A stretch of 64,000 bases of DNA from Mytilus edulis (Eukaryota; Mollusca; Bivalvia; Mytilida; Mytilidae): contig NC_092349.1 of NCBI RefSeq assembly GCF_963676685.1, forward strand, positions 54,883,232 through 54,947,231, in the 5' to 3' direction. The translations under genes and the position numbers were made by a program. The notes below the pieces were generated by a model, which saw only the letters and a list, made by a program, of their open reading frames with translations, ran no database searches and was not told the DNA's origin. Positions 1 to 13,500 of this stretch are shown in pieces (the stretch's first letter is position 1; each line of letters starts with the position of its first letter).

Positions 1-2148
1 TAAAAATGTAAAGATATCTAAATAACATGAATAGTTTTCTGAACAATTAAGATATAAAAGTACAACCAAAATTCAAGATAGATTTAATTTGATGAGGCAC
101 TACCATGACAAGATATAATCTTAAGCTATAAACCAATAAGGCCTTGTAATATAGTGTCGAATCCTTATTATATAAATGGAATTGAATAATCAATCAATCA
201 AACGTCACCAAATCTGAAACTGTAAATTGAAACTATTATCACACAATACGAGATCAAACTGAGGAATTTGATAAAGTGTGAAAAATACATTCTTTACTTT
301 TTCAAAACCTGAAACAAAAATGAGGGTTCGGTACATATTTTGAAACACACTATCGGTAATATACTCTGTATGCATGCAAAAAAAGAAACAAAGAAAATCA
401 ATAAATGAATATGAATTACATTCCAACTCATGTTTCTTATCGTCATTTTATGATATTGGTCGTTTGCTAGAAAAAAGATTGCGAAAAAGTTAACCATGTT
501 TACAACTGATAAAAAATATTAACGAAGACAGATTGTCCTTTGCCATTGACCAGTAGCATATACATATATTTAAAGACTTATTATTATAAACATGATAAAG
601 GGGGCTCCAGGGTATAAACCCATTTCTTTTTTAAATATAGGATTTCCCTGTTTTTTCCCCTACGAATTCACTTGATCATATTCCTAATAGAAAAATAAAA
701 TAAAAAATGGGGTCACCGTTCTTTAAGTTTATAATCTACCTTTGAAAGAAGCATGTATTTTTGTTTAGGAACTTTTTTTTTGTGGAACTGATAGAAGTAA
801 TAGAAGTTACACCGAAATAAAAAAAAAATTACAGAAATCGATTAAATTTTACGATTGTTAAGTTTAAGTACAACTTATTTGAAAACAGTAATAAACAATA
901 TAGGTCATCGATGAGTTCAAAAAAGGTATTTCAATTTTTGGCAAAAATGTCAAAAAGGAGATAATTTGGAGCCGTTTCAATGATATAAACATTTCAAAAG
1001 TCATCTGGGGCAAAAAAGAATCGATTTTTTTGGTTAATTTTTGTACCATACTATAAGGTAACAACTAATAGAGTTGGAATGAAATACACAATGAATGAAA
1101 TGTGTAATGAAAAAAAAATGTTAAATATTTTGCTGAAATTTTTGTACCCTCGAGCCTCCGTAATACATTTTTATTAAGTATTGACTATTCTTTTGAAAGC
1201 GGTGTGAATTCAAATACAAAACCAAACACAACTTAACAGTATCAAATAGATATATACAATGTAACATCCATCACAATAGGAACAATTTTAAACCGAAAAA
1301 TAATAGGAAAACTGTTTTCTTTGTATCTTCTATAACATGTATAATCATGACAATTTTATCATATAGTTGTTGATAACATTGTTCGACTGAAATGATTTGA
1401 GATAATTAGGATTTGTAAGTAAATACACAATGTTTCAAGATATTTTGATATACTTTGATAATCTATTTTTAAAAGTTTGCATAAGATAAAATATCGTTTT
1501 TACGTTTACCTTAATTGTACGCCGTGATCTCTTCAACAGAACATATGAATATACATATATGCATTCTTCGTCTACATTCCCAATTGTACTCCTGACGAAA
1601 AATGTTATTATGTAATTAAATGTTTATTCAGGTAGACTGTAATTTTTACTAAACTGTACTCAATCATAAGAACACACTTTTATTTAATATGTTCTTTATT
1701 AGAAATTTCAGGCTGGCATTTTTAATTTTAGGTACATTGTATATTGTGTAAAACGACTCGACATTAGTGTACTAGCCACATGATCTTTGTTTTTAGTAAA
1801 AACATACCGTCTCTGATCTGTTACTGTTGTATTTAATTTGTTACACACATTGAAAATTCAATAATTGTGATAAGTTTACTTTTTTCTGGTTTGCCGGAAT
1901 GCGGCTATAAAACATACTAATAATACAATTGCTGTAAATTTAAATGTAAATAAGTTACCAAATCGATTGTAGAATATGGCATGTAGGGTGAATGAACATC
2001 GTTCAGCAAAGATATCGCCTAAATTTGAACAAATATGAATTATGATATGCCTATGTGTTTCCATAAATTATAGTTATTAAGCCTTTTTGTTTTACATAGC
2101 CTATAGTTAGCAAACATATTCTTGTTATACAGTAAGCATGGTGATATA
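1..2148. other. Intergenic or 5' intronic AT-rich DNA, no gene seen
   Basis: I find no exon with coding character, no RNA gene and no clear terminal repeats here. Open frames are short and low-complexity. It may hold the unseen 5' non-coding exon of the Ig-receptor gene, because the exon at 4441 begins at a splice acceptor. Confidence 0.5.
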
Positions 2149-2232
2149 CATCTTCGCTAGCCAAGGGTTACGATCCACTCCCGCTCTCTGGAGAGAGCGG
2201 GAATGGATCGTAACCCTTGGCTAGCGAAGATG
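2149..2232. repeat. 84-bp near-perfect palindrome
   Basis: The arms begin CATCTTCGCTAGCCAAGGG and are mirrored at the other end (CCCTTGGCTAGCGAAGATG). They pair across their full length, with one mismatch and a CTCTCTGGAGAGAG centre, so there is essentially no loop. A related half-copy lies near 21178-21235. This looks like the end-to-end or foldback form of a short mobile repeat. Confidence 0.9.
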
Positions 2233-2300
2233 GGTAATATATAACAATTATATAGTACTGTAGTCCTGTCATGTTATGTTGTCATTCCAGTGTTATATTT

Positions 2301-2592
2301 GATATTCCCATAAAAGCTCGAGGTTTGGCTAGTCACGAAACCAGGTTCAACCGAACATGTTTTCTTAAAATGTCCTGTACCATATCAGAGAAATGGCAGT
2401 TGTTATCTTATAGTTCGTTTCGGTGTGTGTGAAATTGTCGTTTTTTTTGCACTTAAATGTTTCTGTTGTTTCGTAGTTTCCCTCTTATAGGTGACGTGCT
2501 TCCCTCGGTGTTAGTTTGTAACCCGGATGTTTTGCTTCTCAATCGATTTATGACATTTGAACAGCGGTATACTACTGTTGCCTTTATATAAT
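2301..2592 (+). repeat. Interspersed repeat family A (3' tail type)
   Basis: A roughly 290-bp unit runs from the 'GAGGTTTGGCTAG' part to the terminal 'GAACAGCGGTATACTACTG'. The same unit recurs at 36633-36908, and shorter 3' pieces occur at 8488-8530, 22478-22627 and 24376-24413. The repeated retention of the same end suggests the 3' tail of a retroelement. That assignment is inferred. Confidence 0.8.
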
Positions 2593-2599
2593 ACTTTAA

Positions 2600-3299
2600 A
2601 CGACTACACTAGGTTTTCTGTATATGTAAACACCTTTATGTACTTCTTCTGATTTTTAAGTGTTACCTCATTTCAATAGGTTTATAGTGATTATATTTTA
2701 TGGATATCATTGGAGTATCGCAATATGTTAAGCACTTAGCAGGTGATATTGTACTGTTATTGCGATTTTTAAACTAACCTTTTTAACCACAATATTGTCA
2801 CTAATAACAGTTATCTCTCTAAACAATTTTCGTTACGTCTTCTTAACCCTAAAATAAAACAACAATGTTTTTTATCCCCAAATTGCTCCGTATATCCTTA
2901 GAATTTTGAGAATCATTAATTTTGACTGAAACGACCCGGACACCTCTTATATATAAACATGTTTTGATCCTATTAAAAAAACAAACTTGACATTTAATTT
3001 TAACCTTTAAACTGTAAGTTATAACAATACAAGTCCTATTTATTTGATTTGATATGCAATACATTCATGTTTTCTTCACTTTAAAGTTTGAAATACGCTC
3101 AAATTGAGAACTAACTTAAGTTCAGTTGATGTAAAATGTTAGAATTCATATTGGGTTCAAAAGAGGTTTATTTTAAACAATAATTTCTTGCACAACATAA
3201 TTAATCATACTTAAACAAGCGAGTTTTCCTTGTTTTTAACTTAACAGGAAAATCTCTGTTAAATGAAGTCTTGATTTCTTTTATGTACATGTAGTGGTT
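2600..3299. other. AT-rich spacer, nothing recognised
   Basis: No exon-like open frame with splice signals, no terminal repeats and no tandem array was seen. Confidence 0.4.
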
Positions 3300-3877
3300 T
3301 AAAGGAGTAGGTACGGTAAGGGCCCGTTTTGGCCTCAAATTACAGGTTCATCTGATAAAAGATTTTGTACGCTTTTTAAACACCTCAGTGGCTACTTCAG
3401 TTGATTCAATTAGTTTGTGTGAAAGATTTAAACTGATTTAGTCATTTCAGACGCTCATATTCAAGCTTTAGTATGACAAATCTATCAAATATGCCTTAAT
3501 ATGTCATTTTTCAGATAGTTTTTGTCAAAAATTAAAGTGGCCGCATCCTTGTTCATCGTTAACCTTTATATATGTTATGTATTATCATCAAATACATCTT
3601 ACATTAAATATTAAGAATGAACACGGATGCGGCCACTTCCATTTAAGACGAAAACTGTCTAGAATTGAACTCAAATGCTAGAAGATTTCAGTAATTTAGC
3701 ATGATTAAATGATGCTAGTACCCGATATATGTGCGTTTTATTGTCATAAAACTGCCCATGTTATGTAGCAGAAGTATTATACTTTCCATTAAATAGCTTA
3801 AAGTTTTCAATTTAACAATTTTGTAAAACTGATATACTTTTAGGCCAAAAAAGGAGTCTTACTGAACCTTCTCCTTT
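3300..3877. mobile_element. Hairpin MITE with ~36-bp terminal inverted repeats
   Basis: The ends AAAGGAGTAGGTACGGTAAG (left) and the reverse complement of the 3842-3877 stretch match with several mismatches. Internally, GTGGCCGCATCC at 3539 faces GGATGCGGCCAC at 3625, and CAGATAGTTTTTGTC faces GACGAAAACTGTCT. The whole unit can therefore fold into a long imperfect hairpin. It has no coding capacity, so it is non-autonomous. No clear target duplication was seen. Confidence 0.75.
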
Positions 3878-4440
3878 CCACAAAATTCCCTTTATCTGTT
3901 ACATACATGTGGAGTAAAAAAATAAAATATGTTTTGTATCGGTAAATGCCAAGATCGGCAGCTTACATTTATTCAGTATTTTTGTTGTCTTCATATTATT
4001 GCAATTGAAGTTTTCTTGGCACTAAGACATACAAAAATCCATAAACCTCCAGCTTTAAATACAATCTGAGCTATTCATTTCTATTGCAGTATATATTTTA
4101 CAGTATGAAAAGGATAGAACATTTTATTTCATTATGTTTTTAGTCTAGGTGACAATGTAATATTACGTTAATGCAAATAACAGAAAATTACGGAATAACG
4201 ATGATACTCAATATTTATTCTCATGCTATAAAAATAATAATAAAGAAGTTGTTGAATATATATCTAGAGTTGTCGATATAAATATATTGATTATTAGGTA
4301 ACAGTGTATAGTTCAGAAATTATCTTTAGATAAGAAATATTTGTACTCGTAATTTAAAATGCACTAAGCAAGATAATTCATTTTAAAATGTGGTTACTTG
4401 TTGTTAATCGTTTAAACTTTATTTGATATATTCATTTCAG

Positions 4441-4535
4441 ATAAACATTGGCACATTTGAAGAACAGATTCCTTTTCGAGATGATACCAAATTATACCAT
4501 ATATCTTGTTTTGATATCTTTCTTGAAAACAGAAG
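4441..4535 (+). CDS. Ig receptor exon: 5'UTR end and signal peptide
   Basis: The acceptor TTCATTTCAG ends at 4440. The ATG at 4481 opens MIPNYTIYLVLISFLKTE followed by one base of the next codon, and the donor is GTATT at 4536. The short polar start followed by a hydrophobic run and a small polar end is a classic signal peptide. The leftover G joins GT of the Ig exon to give Gly. The presence of an acceptor implies an upstream non-coding exon that I could not place. Confidence 0.7.
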
Positions 4536-7500
4536 GTATTATTTAAATCGACAAAATTTAGTTTGCTTCCAAATATTGCTCAACATGATATAATACTGTG
4601 TGTGCATATATTGTATGGTATTTTAAAGTTGTGAAGGAGAAACATGTCTTTCTTTATTTTATGGATTAATTCGCCTTTTCAGAATCTAAAAGGACTGTGG
4701 GTAATCTCATTGTTCGTACAACAAAATAAAAATAACGGTACGTCATTGTATGGATTTCAATTGTTCAAAAAGTTTAAAACCAATCACAACGTGTTGGTGT
4801 ACGCTTTTAAAATTATTTCCCAGAATGCATTAGATTCTGAAACAGTTAATTAGTAGGATCCTGTATTTTATTGCATATGACAGCAAATTGACAAGAAATC
4901 ATAACTAGTATCATTTAAATACATTTCATGTCGCTTTCAAAAAGAATCAGTTTGTCAACAATATCCCCACACAGTGTACTAGTGGTAAAGTATTTTCCAA
5001 TTAAGGCACATCAAGTAATCAATCATCAACTGCCTACCTCTACATTGATACCTAGAATATAAAAATGATTTATTTGGTTAATGACGATGTAAACGTTGAC
5101 AAATCAAGTAGAAACTCAATCGACAAGTATCTTTGTAAACATATTCGTTTTTCATTTCTAAAAAAGAAACATTTTTATTCATTTTTCCGTTCAGTCAACT
5201 GTATCAAGTCCTGTTAGATTACTGAAAGTGTTGTACATATATCTGGAATCCTTGGACGAATGATGTTGGAAGCCACAGTTTAATAACTTGTTTGCAATAC
5301 ATAATATTGTAATTACTGGATGACAAAAGGCCTAACTGAAATACTCATGATTGTATTTCGAATCAAAACAGCACAAAGTGTGTGTACAAACCGGCATGGT
5401 ATGAGGTAAATACGTGACGGAGTTCTATAAAATTTAATTAGAAATTCCACCACAGTGTTATCCATGTGCTCCACAGAGAATTATCTAATAATCAATCATT
5501 TTATTACAAATTCTCAGCTGAAGGCCATTTGAACATGTTGAAATTTTCTACTGTTATCATTACCTAAACTATACAAAACAACATAGACTATCGTTTTATC
5601 TAGACCTCTTGTAAGTTTTCTAAAACTTATTTTTTAGTGCTTTGAACTAGTTCCCAAATTTTTTATCAAAAAGCCGTTAATAAACTTTTGTAATAAAGCA
5701 AACGCTAATAGTTGAATGAAACTCAATTAAAAACCGATCTCTCATCGCGTCGCTCCCGTTTTCTGATATGTCGCGTGAGAGATCTAACGAAACCCGCTTT
5801 GAGGTCACATGTGAGTGAACTGGAAGTTATGAATTTATAATGATATGCAAATGAGTTGACGACCTATTAATAAGCCAATCAAAAAAGTTTATGAATTATT
5901 TTGACAGACGATTTCGTCGTATATAAAATTAGTTACATCCCTTTACCTTACGATAAACTTTCAAGATAGTGGAAGACTCAATTTCATTGGTCGGAAAAGA
6001 CACACCTAGGAGGTCACTCACAAAAATGTGACCTCAAAACGGGTTTCGTTAGATCTCCCACGCGACATATCAGAAAACGGGAGCGATGAGAGATCGGTTT
6101 TTAATTAGATTGAGTTGAATAAACCTTTTGTTTTAGCAAATTTATAAAGATGTTAAACATGAATAAAGTGCTTTTGGTGATCATTTTAATATGAAACAAA
6201 GTTAGGTTATCGTCTAAAAATTTTTATTGTAGCTTTATCTACTGTAACTTTTATAACATGTGTTTAATTGCAATACTCATATAATAGACCCTATATCAGT
6301 ACTGAACGAATAACAATGAGATGAAGAACAACGATCAAGAGTTGTTGACGTATTTTCTAAACTATGTTAAAAATTAATCTAGAGTTGTTTCTCTTTGTCT
6401 GTTGTTAATTATAATTCACACATACCAAAATTAAAATACTACAGATTTTCTGTATATTATACTCATTTGTTTAGAGGTTCCATCCTAAGTATTTCATTTA
6501 CAACTTATACAAAAACAATCCTTTGAATTAAACATACATTTTATTACACCAACTTGTATTTACATTTACATTACTAGAATATACATTTTTACTTTTGATG
6601 CATTACTTTGGCTACAGAGCATTCTATAATATTTTGTTGAGGCGCCAGGTTGACTACCAATTACCTATACACAATGGCTATCAGCTGACCTATGTTGACA
6701 TAGTGTCATTAAACCCCTGGTAGTTAAACACGGTTACACCACCACCTACGATTGGGAGTGACCGGGGAAAACACTCGTATTACCAATGCTCTAGTTATTA
6801 GTGCCCCACCTGTTGGCAGGTGTAAGCCTCACCTCTATAAGATGAGGTGGAGGATGTCCCAGAGTCACCCATCTGTAGACCCCACTGTTACCACTAACCA
6901 CATTTTACAAACCTGAAATTTTAGAACTTGTCAGGCACAGAGCAAGGAGAGAGTAAACTAATCCCCCAATCACTATCAGTCTCCCTTGACCTTCCCCCAT
7001 TCAAAATTGACTCTGCGCCTAAGGATAGTAGAAAATAATTAATTTCTTTAAAATGTCTTGTTTTCTTTCCAATTAATAAAATTGTTAATTACTAAAAACT
7101 AAAATTAATTTTGGATGCTTAAATGACAATAGTCCATAATATGTTAATAAAGTGCTTAATAACGGAAATGTCCAATTCATAGAAACGCAAGTTTATTCGA
7201 AATTATCCTGTATATGTCCAATACTATGAAGGTCCTGCTTGGATACTGGTAACCATAATATTTCAATCAAATACAGCAAACAAGTGCCTGAAAATATATA
7301 ACAAAAACAGTAGCATCTATTCTCATAGAGAGGGTGGGCGGGTTTTAAAAAGTTTAACTAATTTGTGTAACACCTGCTTTCTAGTCGACAGCAAATTGAC
7401 AAGTGCCTGACACGGGAATTTCAAAATTCTAATTTTAGCTGATACAGGAATTTCAAAATTCTGATTCAAGCTGCGAGCGCCCTATATGGCCATGCCGAAT

Positions 7501-10500
7501 ATGGCAATGAGCTACAGGCTGCAACACCCACGCACCCTCACAAATATTTGATTGAATTAAACCAGATTATTGAAAATATAATTTTTTTATAATCTCTATT
7601 AAGGTGGTACCTAACACTACAGGGAGACAACTCTGTAAAATCAGCAGAACGTTTTAATGACGTTGTGTTCTTAAGGGAATATAAAGCTTCTCAATGATCA
7701 AAATGAGTGTTTGTCAAACTGCTATATAACCAGTGTAATTTTTCTGATTAAACGGTTGGTTCAATTTTTCTGATTTTTTGATAATTTTGTCAAAGGGTCA
7801 AAGTTAATAATATGTCAAAATTTTAAGAAAATTAAACGAGCCAAATTAATCTTAATTCAGGTGTTAGGTACCACCTTAATTGCAATACTCATATAAAAAG
7901 ACCCCATATCAGTACTGAACGAATAACAATGAGTGTAAGCCTCTCCTCTATAAGATGGGGTGGAGGAGATCACAGAGTCACCCATCTGTAGACCCCAATG
8001 TTACCACTAACCATATTTTCCAAACCTGCAAATTTTAGAACTTGTCAGGCCCAGAGCAAGGGCCTAGTGAAATAATCCCCCAATCACTACCAGTCTCCCT
8101 GGACCACCACATGAGAGCCCAAGTCAGCTACCATATCTGACATGGGTTCTAACATTAGCTCCACAGTAAATAATAATAAGATGAGGAGATGGTGAACAAA
8201 TATTCTGCATCCAGTAGGGCGGGAGTCCAACTCTTAAAGACACTATAGAGACACTTACAAGTGGAAACAAGGAGTTACCGTTCGTAAACTTGGAACAGTA
8301 ACTTATCAAGTCCAAGTTGGAGATTTAGTATGGAAGAGACATATTGATCAGATTCGTGAAATCGTACCACAGGAAAACAAAGACATATATTATACTGGAT
8401 GATACGACGCCCAGGATAAAAAGGTGTCAATCGGCTGTTGTCAAGGACATCTTAAATGATGTTACCCCGATTTTGTTTTTTGTCCATGGATTTATGAGTT
8501 TGAACAGCGGTATACTACTATTGCCTTTATATACCAAACATACTTGAAATTACCTAATCTGATATTGACACTGAATTCATTACAGTACCAACATGTAATT
8601 CAAACTGCGATACCAAAAACTCTGAAAATAACAATGAATCCGAACAAACTAAAATAACCGAAAAAAAACCAGTTGAAAATGCTAATGACACTATCGTTAC
8701 GAACCGCACAGAAAGAGTAAGAAAGGCACCAGAGAGACTTATTGAAAACATGTGACTGTAAATATTTGTGGTTAAGTTAGTGTAGTGATATAACTGTAGG
8801 TTTAGGATTTCATAATTGAACAATTAATATATAGCCAGTAACGCTTGTAGCTATTTAGTTCAATATTGAGTGCCAATTGAATTTATTACTTTCATTCACT
8901 AGAGATTAATCTTGTTTATCTTGATCTTCTAAATTAAAAGGGGAAAGATTGTTATGTTTACATTATACGTTATAACTATTATAGTTGAATTGGCTTATAA
9001 TTAATACTGACAGTTTTATTGACAGGAATTTATAATCATCAAATAAGTGGGTGTTGTGTATTTGGTCTATAACCCTGTGATTGCACTGACACACTGTTTT
9101 GTACTGTGGGAGATGTGATGTGTAATAGCCAATATTCACCGTGTATGTTTCCCCAAGATAAATTTTGATTATTTTCTATTTTTAGCCTAAGTTACTCGTC
9201 ATAGGTGGCCCAGTTTTCTGACCTCGTTGCCGCTAATCTTATATCGCGCATATATTATAACGATTCCTGTGCCCGTGTACTGTATTTCTCAATGTAGACA
9301 CTCATAAAAACTATGAATGCTGAAGTCCATTCATTTATGGACAAATAAACACTCGACGATCTTTTGTCAATGCAAATTTTCCCCCTTTTTAATTTCAAAT
9401 CGCCCTCGTCTACCTCTTCCCTTGCTTTTTGCGTTCTCAAAAGAGAATGAAGCTCAATAAACTTTCCCTCCCAAATTTGTTCCTTAATTTTAAAAGGCAC
9501 GTGTTCCCCCACTGTGTCACGAATGCTAGATTCTTGTGACGGAGTAAAATCAATGGAATTATTTGCAATTTCAAAGTTTTGGTGTACCGAGTTTTGCCTT
9601 AAAGCGGGGAACGCTCGTGCATCCTCCTCCGACTCATTACCTGATGAGAAATCAGTAGTTTCCAACAAAGTTAAATAATCGTTTTACAAAATCTTCTGAT
9701 ACATTGGAACAGATATGATAAGGTAACAAAAAAGGCAAATATGCTAAAATACTTTGTAAAAGTGTATTGATATAATAAAAACATGTACATTTTCTCCTTG
9801 ATATTTATGTATAGTTTTACCAATAATGATCATATAGGCACCAATTATACCTTTTTGGAGCACTTTTGTTGCTGCATTGTTCTACATATCATTTACATGT
9901 TATGGCTACACTCATTTAAGATGCGTCTCTTTTTTTCATTTACAATAAGTTCCCCAATATTACCTATTCTAATGGTATTTTTTGTTAGATAATCAACAAC
10001 TATTAAAATATACTGCCGAAATTACCAAAGGAGAAATAAACTCATTACAGATACCTGGGTTAAAAGTGTGTACGACAGACGCAAGTTGACTCACAAAACA
10101 AAATTAATATAATATAAAAAGAAATAAATGTCATTCTCAGATCAATAGAAAACAGGTTTACACGCGAAACTCTCCTCAGTTATTGACGCTAAAGGGTCGA
10201 ATTTTCAGTCCTAACTGGGGTTTTTTTTCTGATTTTTTTTTTAAAACGGGGCTTTTACTTCTTACAACATCTCACAGTGTAAAAATATCCCTGCACATAT
10301 GTTGGTGCTTATAGTGAGGTCTTATGTGTCAATGAACGTAATCTATGTATTGAGTTAAGTCCTTCCAATTTATATTTTATAGTATGTATGTCTATGTTGT
10401 GATGTTATACTACTGTTTTAACAAAGACAGAAGGTTTGGTACCGTTAAAACGTTTAATCCCGCTGCAGTTGTTTGCACCTGTCCTAAGTTAGGAATCTGA

Positions 10501-13500
10501 TGTTCAGTGGTTGTCGTCTGTTTATGTGGTTCATTCGTGATTCTCGTTTCTCGCTTTTTTATATAGATTAGACCGTTGGTTTTCGTTTGAAGGGTATTTC
10601 TCTAGTAATTTTTTTCCGGCCCTTTAAAGCTTGCTGTTCGGTGTGAGCCTAGGCTCAGCCATATGATGTTTTCATATTGTAATTGTATAACTAAATGTGT
10701 CATCATCTTTATAGCTAATAACTCAAAGTGATGGATAGTGACTGTCTATTTAAATTCTGATATTGATGACAAAATGCCTACTAAATAGATAGAGTGTGTA
10801 TGCGTCTATGTATGTCAACACAATATTACGTACAAAGATGACATAAAATAAATAATTTATTTTTATTTGTCTTGACTGATTATTATAAGTCGATATCTAA
10901 TTGGACTCGCTTATATATAATAATGACAGTGGTTTTAGTGATACAATGATAACAATTGTATATAGGCATATACACTGAAGTACAACAAATCCTTCAAGCA
11001 GGAATGCAAAAGAACTTATGCCATTTCTATGAATTTTCTTTTTCTAGTGAAGCCATAACTCTTTATAAACAGGAACTGCTAAAAGTTAGGGGCTATTTAT
11101 ATAGGTGTCATAACTTTCTAGTAAGACATTGGCGTCTTAACTTGTCCAGTCAGTAAGAAGTGTCATGATTCAATTCATGAGCAAAAAATAAAAAAAGTTA
11201 CATGAAAGGTATTAACACTGCTCCAAAAAGGTAAAACGAAAAATAGAAAATGCTTATTTTATATTTTATTATACACTAGTAGAAATAATGTTTGCAATTT
11301 AAACCCTCTTGAAACAGGAGCACTCCAGATCTTTACGCAATAGATGTATAAAATTGAGAATGGAAATTGGGAATGTGGCAAAGAGACAATAACCTGACCA
11401 CAGAAAAAAAAACAACAGCAGAAGGTCACAAACAGGTCTTCAATGTAGCCAGAAATTCCCGCACCTAGAGGCGTCCTTCAGCTGGCCCCTAAACAAATAT
11501 ACACTAGTTTAGAGATAATGAACGCCATACTTATTTCCAAATTGTACACAAGAAACTAAAATTAAAATATTAATTTTTAATAGTGTTTGATTTGATTAAA
11601 TAACTTCTTCTTTTGTTTATCTTGCTCACTTAATTATAAACGTTTTCCGTCGCTCTTTCGATTTTGTTGATAATTTATCATAAATTACCCTGCTGCTACA
11701 ATATCAAAATCAAATAGATGTAAGCAATCATCGGCAACTGTACGGCCTTAGACAATGATACAATAATTTACCGTATAATCAGCTCAAAGACCCCGACACA
11801 AAAGTATGAGAAACACGGATTAATTTATAATAAAACAATTTACTAAAAACAGACAATAAAACTGACAACCACTGACCTATATGATCCTGGCTTATGACAG
11901 GCACATGAATAATGTAGCGTTGATAAACATGTTTATGATGCTCAATGTCATACAAACCTGCGACAAGTGTCTCCATCAGAATTGTTTTAAGGATGGGTTA
12001 ACTGAAGAGCAGTGGTCATGCATTTTGAAGGAACTGCATTGGGTTGATTATGTAGTTAAACACGAACGGGGTCTTAATTAATGCATAAAGACATCACCTT
12101 GCATACGTCTAATCGTGTTTCATTTTACTGTTTTTTTTTAAAAAGTCAATTTTGGCCACCACTGTCTAGAATAGAGCCAAGCCTTTTGAGAAAACTCACT
12201 AAACGGCTCCCTGATAAACTTTTAAAACCAAAGGCCTCACTTTCACAATTTGGAAATCTTTTATAAGGGTCTTGGGGTTGTGGTAGCTGATGAACTGTAT
12301 CATTTGATATGGGTCGCTAATTTAAAAGTTAGGGTTTCGCAGCTAGGCTAGTGGCTGATTGTGAATATTGCAGTGTCCGAGCATAACACGTTCCAATACA
12401 CTACTCAGGCGTTGACTTAGCTTTTTTAAATTGAGGAGGGGGTTCCAACACATGCCGGTCATATAAAAAGGGGGTCCAACCATATAATGGATGCTTGTGA
12501 TTGACTGCAAGTTTTATTTTCAGGTAAAATAAGCTGGACTATTAAGAATAAAATATCAGATTATGGACAAAATTTGACTTTGATCTGCAAGATTTCAAGC
12601 TGTTGTTCTAAAGAGGCAGGATGGGAAGCATGGGATCCAGAACTAAGGACAATATTTATAGATATACGTACATTGACCGTTCCTGCAACATCAAAATATA
12701 CTGGAGACGTACACAATTTTGGATATAGCCTTATAATCAGGAATGTTTCTTTTGAGGATGTAAATATTATGTATACATGCGTCTATGGGACTGACAGAAG
12801 TGACAAAAAAATGTTATTTGAAAAAGATATTTTCCTTAGTAAGTTTCAAATCAGACTCCCCCTTTATTTAGCTGTAAAATGTTAATAAGTGTTTCAGTAA
12901 CATATGTCAAATGAACAACCGGTCCAATAAGTCAAATTTGCTATGTACAACTGTATCAGTTGTTGTATCTCAAATAAACATGATCACTGGGTTAATTGGA
13001 ACCAATATTTTTTGCATAATTATAATGCAATTTGTTATGTAACATTTTTTTTCGTTGGCCAAAAGTTACCGTCAAATCCACAGAAGACCAGTCGTCACTA
13101 AGGCAGGACCCGCCATTTGGAATTAAATGGATCAACAAATATTCAATTACTATAACATTATAGAAAACAAAGCAGAAAAAAGAGTTATTCGGAAATTCTA
13201 AAAATAAAATATAATGCACCATTTACTATCTAATTTTGAGAATTAAATAGTTGTTCTCCTTTTAGAAATATTATATGACGGCTTTAACCGTCTTCTCATT
13301 TTAAAGTTTGATAAAATGCTATTAAAATTGTGCATATTGCTTAACTTAATATCAACATTTCTCACATTATTTCCTTCTATATGGAACCATGACACTCCTA
13401 TATTTATTAAGACCACGTTTTTATCAACTTTATATATTTTTTAATTTATATATATATTGATATAAGCTACAGGTTCGGCTAGCTATAAAATGAAGTTCAT

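Noticed and set aside
12574..12885. Stand-alone 103-residue gene at the Ig domain
   Set aside because: The frame has no ATG start, is bounded by splice sites, and continues in phase with upstream and downstream exons, so it is an internal exon.
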